From: Desulfofundulus salinus
GTDB lineage: Bacteria; Bacillota; Desulfotomaculia; Desulfotomaculales; Desulfovirgulaceae
DNA length: 64,000 bases
Direction: 5' to 3'
Assembly (NCBI RefSeq): GCF_003627965.1
Contig: NZ_RBWE01000001.1
Coordinates: forward strand, 688,546 to 752,545
Each line of letters opens with the position of its first letter. Positions within the stretch are counted from its first letter, which is position 1. The notes under the pieces were generated by a model, which did not search any database, had not been told where the DNA came from, and saw only the letters and a program-made list of their open reading frames with translations. This document shows, in pieces, positions 8,818 through 18,957 of the stretch. Both the position numbers and the translations under genes were made by a program.

Positions 8818-10215
8818 GTGTACAGGCGAATCATGAATGGCCTTTACCTTTTACTTCTGGTATTGCTGGCCGCACCCGGTCTGGCCTGGGCCGGTGAAGC
8901 TCAAATTGATACGGGAGATACCGCATTCATACTTATCTCTGCAGCACTGGTGATGCTCATGACCCTGCCCGGAGTGGCCCTGTTTTACGGTGGTATGGTC
9001 AGGCGCAAGAATACCCTCAGCACGATCATGCAGAGCCTGTTTATCATGGCCCTGATTTCGGTGCAGTGGGTGCTCTGGGGTTACAGCCTGGCTTTTGGTC
9101 CCGACCAGGGGGGGGTAATCGGTGACCTTTCCTGGCTTGGCTTAAACGGTGTGGGTCAAGAACCCAATGCCGATTATTCGGCTACCATTCCGCACCTGGC
9201 TTTTATGGCCTTCCAGATGATGTTTGCGGTCATTACGGCAGCCCTGATTACCGGGTCCTTTGCTGAGCGCATGCGTTTCCCGGCTTTTGTAGCCTTTACC
9301 CTGCTCTGGTCGACTTTCGTTTACGACCCCCTGGCTCACTGGGTATGGGGCGTGGACGGGTGGATGCGTAACCTGGGCGCCCTGGACTTTGCCGGCGGCA
9401 CGGTGGTGCACATTTCCTCCGGCGTATCCGGCCTGATCGCGGCCCTGGTGCTGGGCCGGCGAAAGGGTTACGGTTCGGAGCCGATGGTGCCCCATAACCT
9501 GCCCCTTACGGTCCTGGGAGCGGCGCTGCTGTGGTTTGGGTGGTTCGGTTTTAATGCCGGCAGCGCCCTTTCGGCCAGCGGACTGGCAGCCAGCGCTTTT
9601 GTGGTGACCAATACGGCCGCTGCAGCGGCAGCCCTCTCCTGGGTCTTTGCCGAGTGGATCCGTCACGGCAAGCCTACCGTGCTTGGTGGCGCCAGTGGCC
9701 TGGTGGCCGGTCTGGTGGCCATCACCCCCGCTTCCGGCTTTGTCGGTCCCATTCCTGCCGTAATCATCGGCCTGGTGGCCGGCGTGGTCTGCTACCTGGC
9801 GGTGAGCGTGGTCAAGACCCGGCTGGGTTATGATGATTCACTTGACGCTTTCGGCGTGCACGGTATCGGCGGTACGTGGGGCGCGCTGGCCACCGGCCTG
9901 TTTGCTTCCAGGGCTGTTAACCCTGCCGGTGTTGACGGGCTGCTCTTTGGCAACCCCCATCAGCTGTGGATCCAGTTTATCAGCGTACTGGCCAGCTGGC
10001 TGTTTGCCGCCGTTATGACTTTCGTCATCCTCAAGGTGGTGGGATTGTTCTTCAAGTTGCGGGCCAGCGAAGATGAAGAGGTACAGGGTCTGGATATCAC
10101 CCAGCATGGTGAGGATGCCTACTCAGACATGGTGCTGGGCGCACCGGTGAGCCGCATTCAAAGCTTATCGGGTTCTCATTCTACCGTGGTCACTACCAGG
10201 GAAGCCGGTGTGTAA
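8818..10215 (+). CDS. amtB: Ammonium transporter Amt
   Basis: Polytopic ammonium channel of 465 residues with an N-terminal signal-like segment and about 11 membrane helices. Family signatures include GVALFYGGMVRRKNTLS, FAGGTVVHISSGVSGLIAALVLG, LGAALLWFGWFGFNAGSA and FGVHGIGGTWGALATGLFAS; the twin pore histidines are in the VVHI and GVHG segments. The GTG start at 8818 is nine bases after AGGAGG; an in-frame ATG at 8833 has no comparable site. The 3' neighbour is a PII protein, the usual partner that blocks the channel when nitrogen is plentiful. Transcription is probably controlled by the upstream antitermination leader. Confidence 0.95.
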   Translation: MYRRIMNGLYLLLLVLLAAPGLAWAGEAQIDTGDTAFILISAALVMLMTLPGVALFYGGMVRRKNTLSTIMQSLFIMALISVQWVLWGYSLAFGPDQGGVIGDLSWLGLNGVGQEPNADYSATIPHLAFMAFQMMFAVITAALITGSFAERMRFPAFVAFTLLWSTFVYDPLAHWVWGVDGWMRNLGALDFAGGTVVHISSGVSGLIAALVLGRRKGYGSEPMVPHNLPLTVLGAALLWFGWFGFNAGSALSASGLAASAFVVTNTAAAAAALSWVFAEWIRHGKPTVLGGASGLVAGLVAITPASGFVGPIPAVIIGLVAGVVCYLAVSVVKTRLGYDDSLDAFGVHGIGGTWGALATGLFASRAVNPAGVDGLLFGNPHQLWIQFISVLASWLFAAVMTFVILKVVGLFFKLRASEDEEVQGLDITQHGEDAYSDMVLGAPVSRIQSLSGSHSTVVTTREAGV

Positions 10216-10614
<399 letters not shown>

Positions 10615-10651
10615 TGATTCTCTGGAAAAGGCAATTGCTACTCGCAGGTGA

Positions 10652-11677
<1,026 letters not shown>

Positions 11678-11760
11678 CGGAGTGGAAATGTAAAGGCGGC
11701 ATATGTAAATGAAGCCTCAGAGGAATGAGGAAAAAATTGTTACACCGGGGAGGTTATAGT

Positions 11761-12078
11761 ATGAAAATGATCAGGGCCATCATCCGTCCCGAAAAAAGTG
11801 AGGAAGTGGTGGACGCCCTGGCTGAAGCTGGATACGTAGCCCTGACCAAAATGGATGTGGTTGGGCGGGGCAAGCAAAAGGGCATTCATGTGGGCAGCAT
11901 ATACTACGACGAGCTGCCCAAGGTGATGATCATGCTGGTGGTGGAGGACGGCAAGGCGGCAGAAGTAGTGGAAATCGTTACCAGAGCTGGTTATACCGGA
12001 AACTTCGGTGACGGGAAAATCTTTATCACCCCGGTGGATGAGGCCTACACCGTACGCACCGGTGCTGCGGGGCTGTAA
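11761..12078 (+). CDS. nifI1: PII-like nitrogenase regulator NifI1
   Basis: PII-family protein of 105 residues that with NifI2 forms a hetero-oligomer able to bind and shut down NifDK when ammonia is present. The sequence reads MKMIRAIIRPEKSEEVVDAL, then GRGKQKGIHVGSIYYDELPKVMIM with a short T-loop lacking the usual uridylylation Tyr context, and TGNFGDGKIFITPVDEAYTVRTG. GGGGAGG lies eight bases before ATG 11761, which excludes the longer upstream start. Position between nifH and nifI2 is diagnostic. Confidence 0.93.
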   Translation: MKMIRAIIRPEKSEEVVDALAEAGYVALTKMDVVGRGKQKGIHVGSIYYDELPKVMIMLVVEDGKAAEVVEIVTRAGYTGNFGDGKIFITPVDEAYTVRTGAAGL

Positions 12079-12171
12079 GCCGCGGGAGGTTAACGGATTC
12101 TTGCCGGAGGCCGGTAAAACGCCGCTGGCACCGGCACTCTCCGGTGGATTTTGCATGGGGGTGAATATACC

Positions 12172-12534
12172 ATGAAGGAAGTAATTGCCATTATCAGGCC
12201 CAATAAAATAAACGCTACTAAAGAAGCCCTGGCCGTGCTGGGTTTTCCGGGTCTGAACGCCTGCAAGGTGGTGGGGCGGGGCAAGCAGAAGGGAATCACG
12301 GGTGAAGTGACCTTTGCCGTCAGCCCCGAACTGGAAAAGCAGGAGGGCGGGATGAAATACGTGCCCAAACGGATGATTTCCCTGGTGGTGGACGACCGGG
12401 ACGTGCCACTGGTCGTGGCTGCAATCATCAAAGTCAACCGTACCGGCCGGATAGGAGACGGGCGCATCTTTGTCTGCCCTGTAGAAGAGGTAGTCCGGGT
12501 ACGCACGGGGGAAAAGGGCCCGGCAGCCATCTGA
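12172..12534 (+). CDS. nifI2: PII-like nitrogenase regulator NifI2
   Basis: The second nif-specific PII protein, 120 residues. The start MKEVIAIIRPNKINATKEAL is preceded by GGGGGTG. The T-loop is extended (GEVTFAVSPELEKQEGGMKYVPKRM), as is usual for NifI2, where this loop contacts NifDK. The C-terminal RIGDGRIFVCPVEEVVRVRTGE is canonical. Presence of both NifI proteins indicates fast post-translational ammonia switch-off independent of ADP-ribosylation. Confidence 0.93.
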   Translation: MKEVIAIIRPNKINATKEALAVLGFPGLNACKVVGRGKQKGITGEVTFAVSPELEKQEGGMKYVPKRMISLVVDDRDVPLVVAAIIKVNRTGRIGDGRIFVCPVEEVVRVRTGEKGPAAI

Positions 12535-12648
12535 TAACAGGACGGGTCATAAAGCGTCCGGGAATTATACGCTTAAATGAAGGTGAAAGATGGTCCGTCC
12601 GGCCGGGAGGACGGCTGTCGCGAAAGACGTGAGGGGAGGAATGAAATC

Positions 12649-14109
12649 ATGCCTGTGGTAAGAATGAAGTGCAACGAAACGATTCCCGAGCGGGATAAGC
12701 ATATTTACCGCACAGAAAAGGAGAAATCCATAATTCCCGCCTGTAATATCGCCACCATTCCGGGGGATATGACCGAGCGCGGGTGAGCTTTTGCCGGTGC
12801 CCGCGGGGTCGTGGGCGGACCAATTTCCGACGTCATTCAATTGGTTCACGCGCCGGCAGGTTGCGCCTGGTACACGTGGGGTACACGGCGGCATCTATCC
12901 GACTTTTATCCCTGGGCTACGCCCACCCGCCTGACCAATGTCGCCTTCAACCGCCGCTACTGCATGTGTACCGACATGCAGGAAAAAGACGTTGTCTTCG
13001 GGGGCATGAAAAAGCTGGAACAGGCCTGCCTGGAAGCCATCCGGCTGTTCCCCGAGGCAAAGGGTTTGATCATTTTTACCACCTGCACTACAGGCCTGAT
13101 CGGCGACGACGTGCAGGCGATAGCCCGGCAGGTGGAAAAGAAAACCGGCAAGCTGATCTTCACTTCCGAATCACCGGGTTGTTCCGGGGTGAGCCAGTCC
13201 AGGGGGCACCACGACTTTAACACCCAGTTTTACCGGCAGATACGGCAGTTGAGGGAGCGTCGTCCGGAGCTGAAAATGTCCGAAGAAGAGAAAACTCCCT
13301 ATGACATCTGCTTGATTGGCGAGTACAACATGGACTGGGATTTAAAGATAGTCAGACCGCTCTTTGAGAAAATCGGCGTGCGCATTGCAGCCGTTTTCAG
13401 CGGCAACGAGCGCATCGAAAACCTGGTCAAGATGCCCGATGTGAAATTAAACGTGGTGCACTGCCAGCGTTCCGCCGAATATATCGCCCACATGATCAAA
13501 GACGGGTTTAACATTCCGTTTATCCGCGTCTCGCTCTTCGGGATTAAGCAGACTGCAGAAGCGCTGCGGAAAACCGCTGCTTTCTTTGGCCTGGAGGAGC
13601 GGGCCGAGAAGGTGATTGCCGGGGAAATGAAGCGGGTGGAAAAGAGCCTGGCTTTCTACCGGGAAAAGTTAAAGGGCAAGCGGGTGGCCATTTACGTCGG
13701 CGGCCCCCGGGTATGGCACTGGATCAAGCTGATGGAGGAACTGGGGATGACCGTGGTGGCCGTCGCCTGCACCTTTGCCCACGAAGACGACTATGAAAAG
13801 ATCAACGCCCGGGCGCCGGAGGGAATGCTGGTTATTGACAACCCCAACGAGTTTGAGATCGAAGAGATGCTCAAGACCGAAAAGCCGGACCTGTTTTTAA
13901 CCGGGCTGAAAGAAAAGTATATCGCGCGCAAGATGGGCATTCCCACGGTAAACTCCCACTCCTACGAAAAAGGTCCTTATGCCGGCTTTGTCGGTATGGT
14001 TAATTTCGCCCGGGATATCTACCAGGCTCTTTACGCACCGGTTTGGAAATACCAGTGGGGCATTGATGGTGCTCCGGCAAAAGACGAGGAGGAAGGGTCA
14101 TGCAGCTGA
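12649..14109 (+). CDS. nifD: Nitrogenase MoFe protein alpha chain NifD, with in-frame TGA at the P-cluster Cys (candidate selenocysteine 46)
   Basis: Alpha subunit of dinitrogenase, 486 residues if the TGA at 12784-12786 is read through. The N-terminal part from ATG 12649 (GAGGGGAGGA upstream) runs through ACNIATIPGDMTERG, then TGA, then AFAGARGVVGGPISDVI in the same frame. The TGA occupies the position of Azotobacter Cys62, a P-cluster ligand: the next ligand Cys72 is 26 residues on, exactly the 62-to-88 spacing. The remaining key residues are intact: Cys146 (TTCTTGLIGDD), GVSQSRGHH, the FeMo-co ligand Cys in NVVHCQRS, and His in TVNSHSYEKGPY. One trait differs: VVGGP replaces the common VVWGP. 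No other lesion is seen. Selenocysteine is inferred; nonsense mutation is the alternative. Confidence 0.93.
12784..12821 (+). promoter_or_regulatory. Putative bacterial SECIS element after the nifD TGA
   Basis: After the TGA a hairpin can form: GGT (12796-12798) with ACC (12819-12821), a GG bulge, then GCCCGC (12799-12804) with GTGGGC (12811-12816). This leaves the six-base apical loop GGGGTC (12805-12810). The loop begins 18 bases after the TGA and has G at its first positions followed by GUC. This agrees with the known loose rules for bacterial SECIS elements (loop 16-37 bases downstream, G in the first two loop bases), and E. coli fdhF also has GGUC in its loop. The same bases encode conserved NifD residues, so chance pairing in GC-rich codons is possible. 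Confidence 0.6.
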
Positions 14110-15578
14110 AGGAAATTCCCGTTACGGGCATACCTTACGATCAGATAAAGATCGAAAAAGTCCCGGCGGCGCCCGAGTATTGTGAGCGTCCGGCGGAGTT
14201 GATTCCCTCCGCCAACAGGGCTGTGGTGATCAATCCCAACCGCACCTGTATGCCCCTGGGAGCCATGTGGGCGGTGCTGGGAGTAAGGAAGGCGATCCCT
14301 TTTGTCCAGGGTGCCCAGGGCTGTACCACTTACGTACGGTATACGTTCTGCCGTATTTTTAAGGAACCGGCCGTTATCGCCACCGCCTCTTTCCATGAGG
14401 ATGCGGCGGTTTTTGGCGGCCGGCGCAACCTGGTGGAAGGCATTCGCAACCTGGTGGTACGTTACTGGCCGGAGCTGATTGGTGTGGTGACCACCTGTTC
14501 CAGTGAAATTATCGGCGACGATATGGTCAGCTTTATTAAAATGGCCAGGGCCAACCTGCGTAAAGAGATCGGACCTGAGAAAGCGGACCGGATCCCCATA
14601 GTGCTGGTCAACACCCCCAGCTTTGCCGGGTCCCATGTGGAAGGTTATGACCGGGCCTCCCGTGCCTTTGTGGAGACCCTGGCCACCACCAGGGGAGAAC
14701 CCAACGGCAAGGTGAACATCATTCCGGGTCTATTTTACCCGGGCGACATCCGGGAAATCAAGCACCTGCTGCGCCACATGGGTGTGGAGGCGATAGTGCT
14801 CTTTGACATTTCCGATACCCTGGACGCTCCCCTGGAGCCGCCAATGTCCGTCCCCTACTATCCTCCTGGGGGTACTGCGGTGGGGGAAATCAGAGACATG
14901 GCCAATTCGCTGGCCACCTTTGCCCTGCAGCCCCACGCCGGTCAGGCCGGCGCCCGCTACCTGGAGCGCAAATACGGCGTGCGTGCCGTGGTTGGTCCAC
15001 CACCGGTTGGGGTACAGGGTACCGATGCCTTTTTAAAGGCGCTGCGGGAGATAACCGGAAAACCCATCCCCGAAAGCCTCTTACAGGAAAGGGGACGGTT
15101 AGTCGATTCCCTGGCCGACACCCTGCACCACACCATGATGAAAAAGGTGGCTGTCATGGGGGATCCTGATATAGTACTCGGTGTCACCCGCTTCGTGCTG
15201 GAAATGGGGATGGAGCCGGTGGCCCTGGCCGGTGGTACGGCCAGCAAGACCTTCGTCCACGATGTGGAGGCCATCCTGGCCGAAGCGGGCTACGAAGGCG
15301 AACCGCCGCTGATCATCAATGGCGGCGACCTTTTCGAGTTTGAGGAGTACCTGAAAAAACAACCGCGCCTGGACCTGATTATCGGTAATTCCCGGGCGGT
15401 GGACATCTCCCGTGAGCTGCAGGTACCGCTGGTGCGGGTAGGTTTCCCCATCTACGACCGCTTCGGTTATCAAAAACGTCCCATTGTGGGTTACCGGGGT
15501 GGGGAAATGCTGCTTGCGGAAATTGTAAACAGCATGCTGGATTACCAGTACCCCGATGACCGTACCCAGCAGTTGTAG
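14100..15578 (+). CDS. nifK: Nitrogenase MoFe protein beta chain NifK
   Basis: Beta subunit, 492 residues, forming the P-cluster with NifD. Its three P-cluster cysteines are normal Cys codons: Cys50 (NRTCMPLGA), Cys75 (GAQGCTTY) and Cys133 (VTTCSSEIIGDD). So only the alpha side carries the TGA. The segment TASFHEDAAVFGGRRNLVEG and the C-terminal VRVGFPIYDRFGYQKRPIVGYRGG are typical. It overlaps the end of nifD by ten bases (translational coupling), which argues that nifD is meant to be translated to its end. The N-terminal extension of some NifK proteins is absent, as in short anaerobe types. Confidence 0.96.
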   Translation: MQLKEIPVTGIPYDQIKIEKVPAAPEYCERPAELIPSANRAVVINPNRTCMPLGAMWAVLGVRKAIPFVQGAQGCTTYVRYTFCRIFKEPAVIATASFHEDAAVFGGRRNLVEGIRNLVVRYWPELIGVVTTCSSEIIGDDMVSFIKMARANLRKEIGPEKADRIPIVLVNTPSFAGSHVEGYDRASRAFVETLATTRGEPNGKVNIIPGLFYPGDIREIKHLLRHMGVEAIVLFDISDTLDAPLEPPMSVPYYPPGGTAVGEIRDMANSLATFALQPHAGQAGARYLERKYGVRAVVGPPPVGVQGTDAFLKALREITGKPIPESLLQERGRLVDSLADTLHHTMMKKVAVMGDPDIVLGVTRFVLEMGMEPVALAGGTASKTFVHDVEAILAEAGYEGEPPLIINGGDLFEFEEYLKKQPRLDLIIGNSRAVDISRELQVPLVRVGFPIYDRFGYQKRPIVGYRGGEMLLAEIVNSMLDYQYPDDRTQQL

Positions 15579-15655
15579 GGACTTTTATGGAATTCCGGGT
15601 GATAGTTGCCACGATTCATTTCTTAAATATTGTCAGGAAACGCCAGGTTTGGGTC

Positions 15656-15706
15656 GGGCCGGCCGGTGGGGGGCGTGAAAGCTCCCCAGGGCGCCCGGCC
15701 GGTCCC
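15656..15706 (+). other. Large GC-rich hairpin between nifK and nifE
   Basis: GGGCCGGCCGG (15656-15666) pairs with 15695-15706 with one bulged T, and an inner TGGGG/CCCCA stem closes a short loop. No T-run follows, so it is not a classical terminator; it could protect the HDK part of the mRNA or lower expression of nifEBV. The 224-base nifK-nifE gap holds nothing else I can name. Confidence 0.5.
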
Positions 15707-15802
15707 GGCTCAATTAATAAACAACACAAAGCAACGGGTGGTTTTGAGAAGAGGCCCGTTGGGCTCAAGAGGGGATGCTTTTCGATTAAGGAGAGGATAA
15801 CT

Positions 15803-17191
15803 ATGCAAATACCCATTGATGTAATACCTGAACGGGCCGGGCACCTGGAAGTGGTGGAGATACCCGCATGTGACCGGCGTACCCTCCCCGGGGTAGTTTC
15901 CCAGCGGGCCTGCCTGCTTTACGGAGCCCGCTGGATGCTGGCAGCCATCAGGGACGCGGTTCACCTTATCCACGGGCCGGTGGGTTGTGCTTACTACAGC
16001 GGGACGGTGCGTAAAAAGAACTACAGGGTGTTTTCCACTGCCCTGGGTGAAAAGGAGATTGTCTTTGGTGCCGGGCAAAAACTGGAAGATGCCATCAGGG
16101 AAGCAGTAAGTTTGCGTCCCCGGTCTTCTGCCGTGCTGGTTTACACTACCTGCGCGGTAGGACTGATCGGTGAGGACGTGGAGGCAATCTGCAAACGGGC
16201 ATCGGCCTCCCTGGGCCTGCCGGTGGTGCCGGTCAACTGTCCCGGTTTCGGCGGGGTGAGCCAGGGTAAAGGGCACGATGTCGCCGCGGCAGCCCTGCTC
16301 GAGCATTTTATCGGGCGTGCTCCGGCCGGGCCGCCCCTGGAGAACAGTGTAAACATACTTGGTGAGTTTGACGTTCAGGGGGATTTGAAGGAAATTGAGC
16401 AGTTGTTGCAGCGTCTCGGTTTAAATATTATCTGTGCCGTGTCCGGCCGGGCGACGGTAGAAAATATGGCCCGGGCTCACCGGGCCGGGCTCAATATCGT
16501 CCACTGCGGGCGTACCGGGCGCTGGCTGGCCCAAAAGATGGAGGAGCGCTTCGGCATTCCCTGGCGGAAGGTTTCCTTTTTTGGTTTGGCCGAAACCGCG
16601 GCGGCGCTGCAGGCCATTGCTGCTTTCTTTAACCGCCCGCGGGAGGCGGCGTGGGTGGAAAAGGAGGCGGAAACCGCCAGGCAGAGGGCGCTTTCTTACC
16701 TGAGACGCCTGGCAGGCAGGCGGGTGGCCCTGTTTTTTGGCGCTTCACGTATGGATTCCATGGCCAGGGCCTTTGGCGAACTGGGCATGGAGGTGGTTTT
16801 ATGCGGCTCCCAGTTCGGCTGCCGGGAAGATTATACCGAGTCCCGCCGCTGCCTGGGCCGGGGAACGCTGATGATTGATGACGCTCACCAGCGGGAGCTG
16901 GAGGAATTTTTACACCGGTACCGGCCGGACCTGCTGGTGGGGGGCACCAGGGAAAGGTTCATGGCCCATAAGATGGGAATACCCTTCCTGGTCTTTCCAC
17001 AGGAAACAAGCCCTTATGCCGGCTTCAACGGTTTTGTCAACCTGGCCCGGGAAGTGGCGGCCCTGGTGGGAGCCCCGGTGTGGCGGCTGGGTAACAGCGG
17101 GTTTTCGCGGAAGGAAGGCGAAGAAATGGTGGTCAAACACGTGCGGTATATGGAGAGGGGGATAAACGAGAATGAGAGATCCAGCCTGTGA
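15803..17191 (+). CDS. nifE: Nitrogenase FeMo-cofactor scaffold protein NifE
   Basis: NifD paralogue of 462 residues that, normally with NifN, matures the NifB-derived cluster into FeMo-cofactor. Cluster cysteines are in SQRACLLYG, HGPVGCAYY and VYTTCAVGLIGED. The NIVHCGRTGR and MGIPFLVFPQETSPYAGFNG segments match NifE rather than NifD or NifN, and the cofactor His of NifD is replaced here by Gln. I chose ATG 15803, preceded by AAGGAGAGG; the open frame extends 72 codons upstream into the hairpin but without family similarity. nifB follows directly and no nifN is present, which is unusual. Confidence 0.9.
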   Translation: MQIPIDVIPERAGHLEVVEIPACDRRTLPGVVSQRACLLYGARWMLAAIRDAVHLIHGPVGCAYYSGTVRKKNYRVFSTALGEKEIVFGAGQKLEDAIREAVSLRPRSSAVLVYTTCAVGLIGEDVEAICKRASASLGLPVVPVNCPGFGGVSQGKGHDVAAAALLEHFIGRAPAGPPLENSVNILGEFDVQGDLKEIEQLLQRLGLNIICAVSGRATVENMARAHRAGLNIVHCGRTGRWLAQKMEERFGIPWRKVSFFGLAETAAALQAIAAFFNRPREAAWVEKEAETARQRALSYLRRLAGRRVALFFGASRMDSMARAFGELGMEVVLCGSQFGCREDYTESRRCLGRGTLMIDDAHQRELEEFLHRYRPDLLVGGTRERFMAHKMGIPFLVFPQETSPYAGFNGFVNLAREVAALVGAPVWRLGNSGFSRKEGEEMVVKHVRYMERGINENERSSL

Positions 17192-17987
17192 GGAGATAAC
17201 CAGGGAGCATCCCTGCTATAATAAAGCCGCTGCCAGGTGGTTCGGGCGCGTACACCTGCCGGTGGCGCCGGACTGTAACATAAAGTGTCGTTATTGTACC
17301 CGGCTCTACGACTGCGCCAATGAAAACCGCCCCGGCGTGACCAGCCGCCTGATGACCCCGGGGGAAGCCCTGGAGTACCTGAAACGGGTGGTGGAAAGGG
17401 ACGGGCGCATCCGGGTGGTGGGCGTTGCGGGTCCCGGGGAGCCCCTGGCCAATAAAGCCACCATATATACCCTGCAGCTGGTGCATCACCGTTTTCCAGA
17501 GCTGATCAAATGTATCAGCACCAACGGCCTGCTGCTGGCTGAAAAGCTGCCGGAACTGCAGGAAGCAGGGGTGCGGGCGGTGACGGTGACGGTGAACGCT
17601 GTTTCACCGGTGGTAGGCAGCCGGATTTACGATTACGTATCTTACCGGGGGCAGGTATATAAGGGGACTGCCGGGGCGGAACTGCTGTGGCGGGCCCAGC
17701 ATGCGGGCATCCGCCTGGTCCGGGAACTGGGCATGGTCGTTAAAGTAAACAGCGTGCTTATTCCCGGAGTAAATGACGATCACCTGGAAGAGGTGGCCCG
17801 GGCGGTGAAGGCGGCCGGGGCGCATGTCATGAATATTATCCCCCTGATTCCCCAGGGGAAGTTTGCCGGCCTGCTTCCACCGCCGCCGGAGCGGGTCAAC
17901 CTGCTGCGTCAAAAGCTGTCTCCCATTATTGAGCAGATGACCCACTGCCGGCGCTGCCGGGCGGATGCGGTGGGGATGCTGTCATGA
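17172..17987 (+). CDS. nifB: Nitrogenase cofactor biosynthesis radical SAM protein NifB
   Basis: Radical SAM enzyme, 271 residues, which makes the carbide-containing NifB-co. The SAM cluster motif is CNIKCRYC (near residue 35). GVAGPGEPLAN and ISTNGLLL follow, and the C-terminal CRRCRADAVG, typical for the end of the NifB core, is present. The protein stops there and lacks the NafY-like C-terminal domain, as in archaeal and other minimal NifB proteins. It starts 20 bases before the end of nifE. Confidence 0.94.
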   Translation: MRDPACEEITREHPCYNKAAARWFGRVHLPVAPDCNIKCRYCTRLYDCANENRPGVTSRLMTPGEALEYLKRVVERDGRIRVVGVAGPGEPLANKATIYTLQLVHHRFPELIKCISTNGLLLAEKLPELQEAGVRAVTVTVNAVSPVVGSRIYDYVSYRGQVYKGTAGAELLWRAQHAGIRLVRELGMVVKVNSVLIPGVNDDHLEEVARAVKAAGAHVMNIIPLIPQGKFAGLLPPPPERVNLLRQKLSPIIEQMTHCRRCRADAVGMLS

Positions 17988-18075
17988 GATTTTAAATTGT
18001 GCGGGCGGCAGGGTAGATTTGCCCTGCCGTTTCTCTACCCGGTACCACCGGTCATTTTATCCGGAGGTGAAACTG

Positions 18076-18957
18076 ATGCAGGTGCATATTGTGGATACGA
18101 CCCTGAGGGATGGAGAGCAGGCACCGGGGGTGGCTTTCAACCTGCAGGAAAAGGTGACCATCGCCAGGATGCTGGACCGGCTGGGGGTGGCCCAGATCGA
18201 GGCCGGCACGCCGGCCATGGGGGAAATGGAGCAGCAGGCCATTGCGGCCATTGTCCGGCTGGGTTTAAAAAGCCGGGTGAGCACCTGGAACAGGATGGTG
18301 CTGGCGGATATCCGCGCTTCTTTAGCCTGTGGGGTACAGCATGTGCACATTTCTGCCCCCGTTTCCGGCATTCAAATCCGCTATAAACTGGGGAAAAACC
18401 ATCAATGGGTGCTGGACCGCTTACGGCAGGCCTGCCTCTATGCCCTGGATCACGGTCTTTCCGTGACGGTGGGGGCGGAGGATGCTTCCCGTGCAGACCC
18501 AGGCTTTTTACTGGAGATTGCCTTTTTAGCCGGGGAAGTGGGTGCAAAACGGCTGCGTTACTGTGATACCGTAGGCATCCTGGACCCGTTTACCACTTTT
18601 GAACGTCTCGTCTGGCTGAAGGAGAACACGACCTTAGAGCTGGAGTTCCACGGGCACAATGACTTCGGCCTGGCCACGGCCAACGCCCTGGCGGCCATTA
18701 AGGCCGGTGTCGGTTGGGTGGATGCCACCATCAGCGGGCTGGGGGAAAGGGCAGGGAATACTTCCCTGGAGGAACTATACCGGGTACTTACCGAACTTTA
18801 CGGTCTGGATCCGGGACTGAACACCCGTTATCTACCCCTTCTGGGCCGCTTCGTGGCCCGGGCGGCAGGGCGGTTGAATCAATATTTTTTACAAACAGCT
18901 TTAAGGGACGGTATTTCCAGGGGATGCCGGCAAACAAATCTTTGCTCTCCACAGTGA
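18076..18957 (+). CDS. nifV: Homocitrate synthase NifV, C-terminally truncated
   Basis: Condenses acetyl-CoA and 2-oxoglutarate to homocitrate, the organic part of FeMo-co. ATG 18076 follows GGAGGTG and begins MQVHIVDTTLRDGEQAPGVAF. The metal-binding HGHNDFGLATANAL and GERAGNTSLEEL segments are intact. At 293 residues it is about 80 shorter than usual NifV. Similarity stops after FVARAAGR, and the last 27 residues look unrelated. The missing part includes the HESGIH-type segment that contributes to the active site. It may be inactive or work with a partner; a split NifV is known in Clostridium pasteurianum. Only this copy is in the window. Confidence 0.8.
   Translation: MQVHIVDTTLRDGEQAPGVAFNLQEKVTIARMLDRLGVAQIEAGTPAMGEMEQQAIAAIVRLGLKSRVSTWNRMVLADIRASLACGVQHVHISAPVSGIQIRYKLGKNHQWVLDRLRQACLYALDHGLSVTVGAEDASRADPGFLLEIAFLAGEVGAKRLRYCDTVGILDPFTTFERLVWLKENTTLELEFHGHNDFGLATANALAAIKAGVGWVDATISGLGERAGNTSLEELYRVLTELYGLDPGLNTRYLPLLGRFVARAAGRLNQYFLQTALRDGISRGCRQTNLCSPQ

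Noticed and set aside
12783-13220. Overlapping ORF in another frame of nifD
   Set aside because: Arg/Pro-rich shadow translation of nifD with no family features.
12811-14109. Shorter nifD starting at GTG 12811, avoiding the TGA
   Set aside because: It would drop the first 54 residues including the conserved N-terminal segment and a P-cluster ligand, has no ribosome site, and leaves the conserved part 12649-12783 without explanation.
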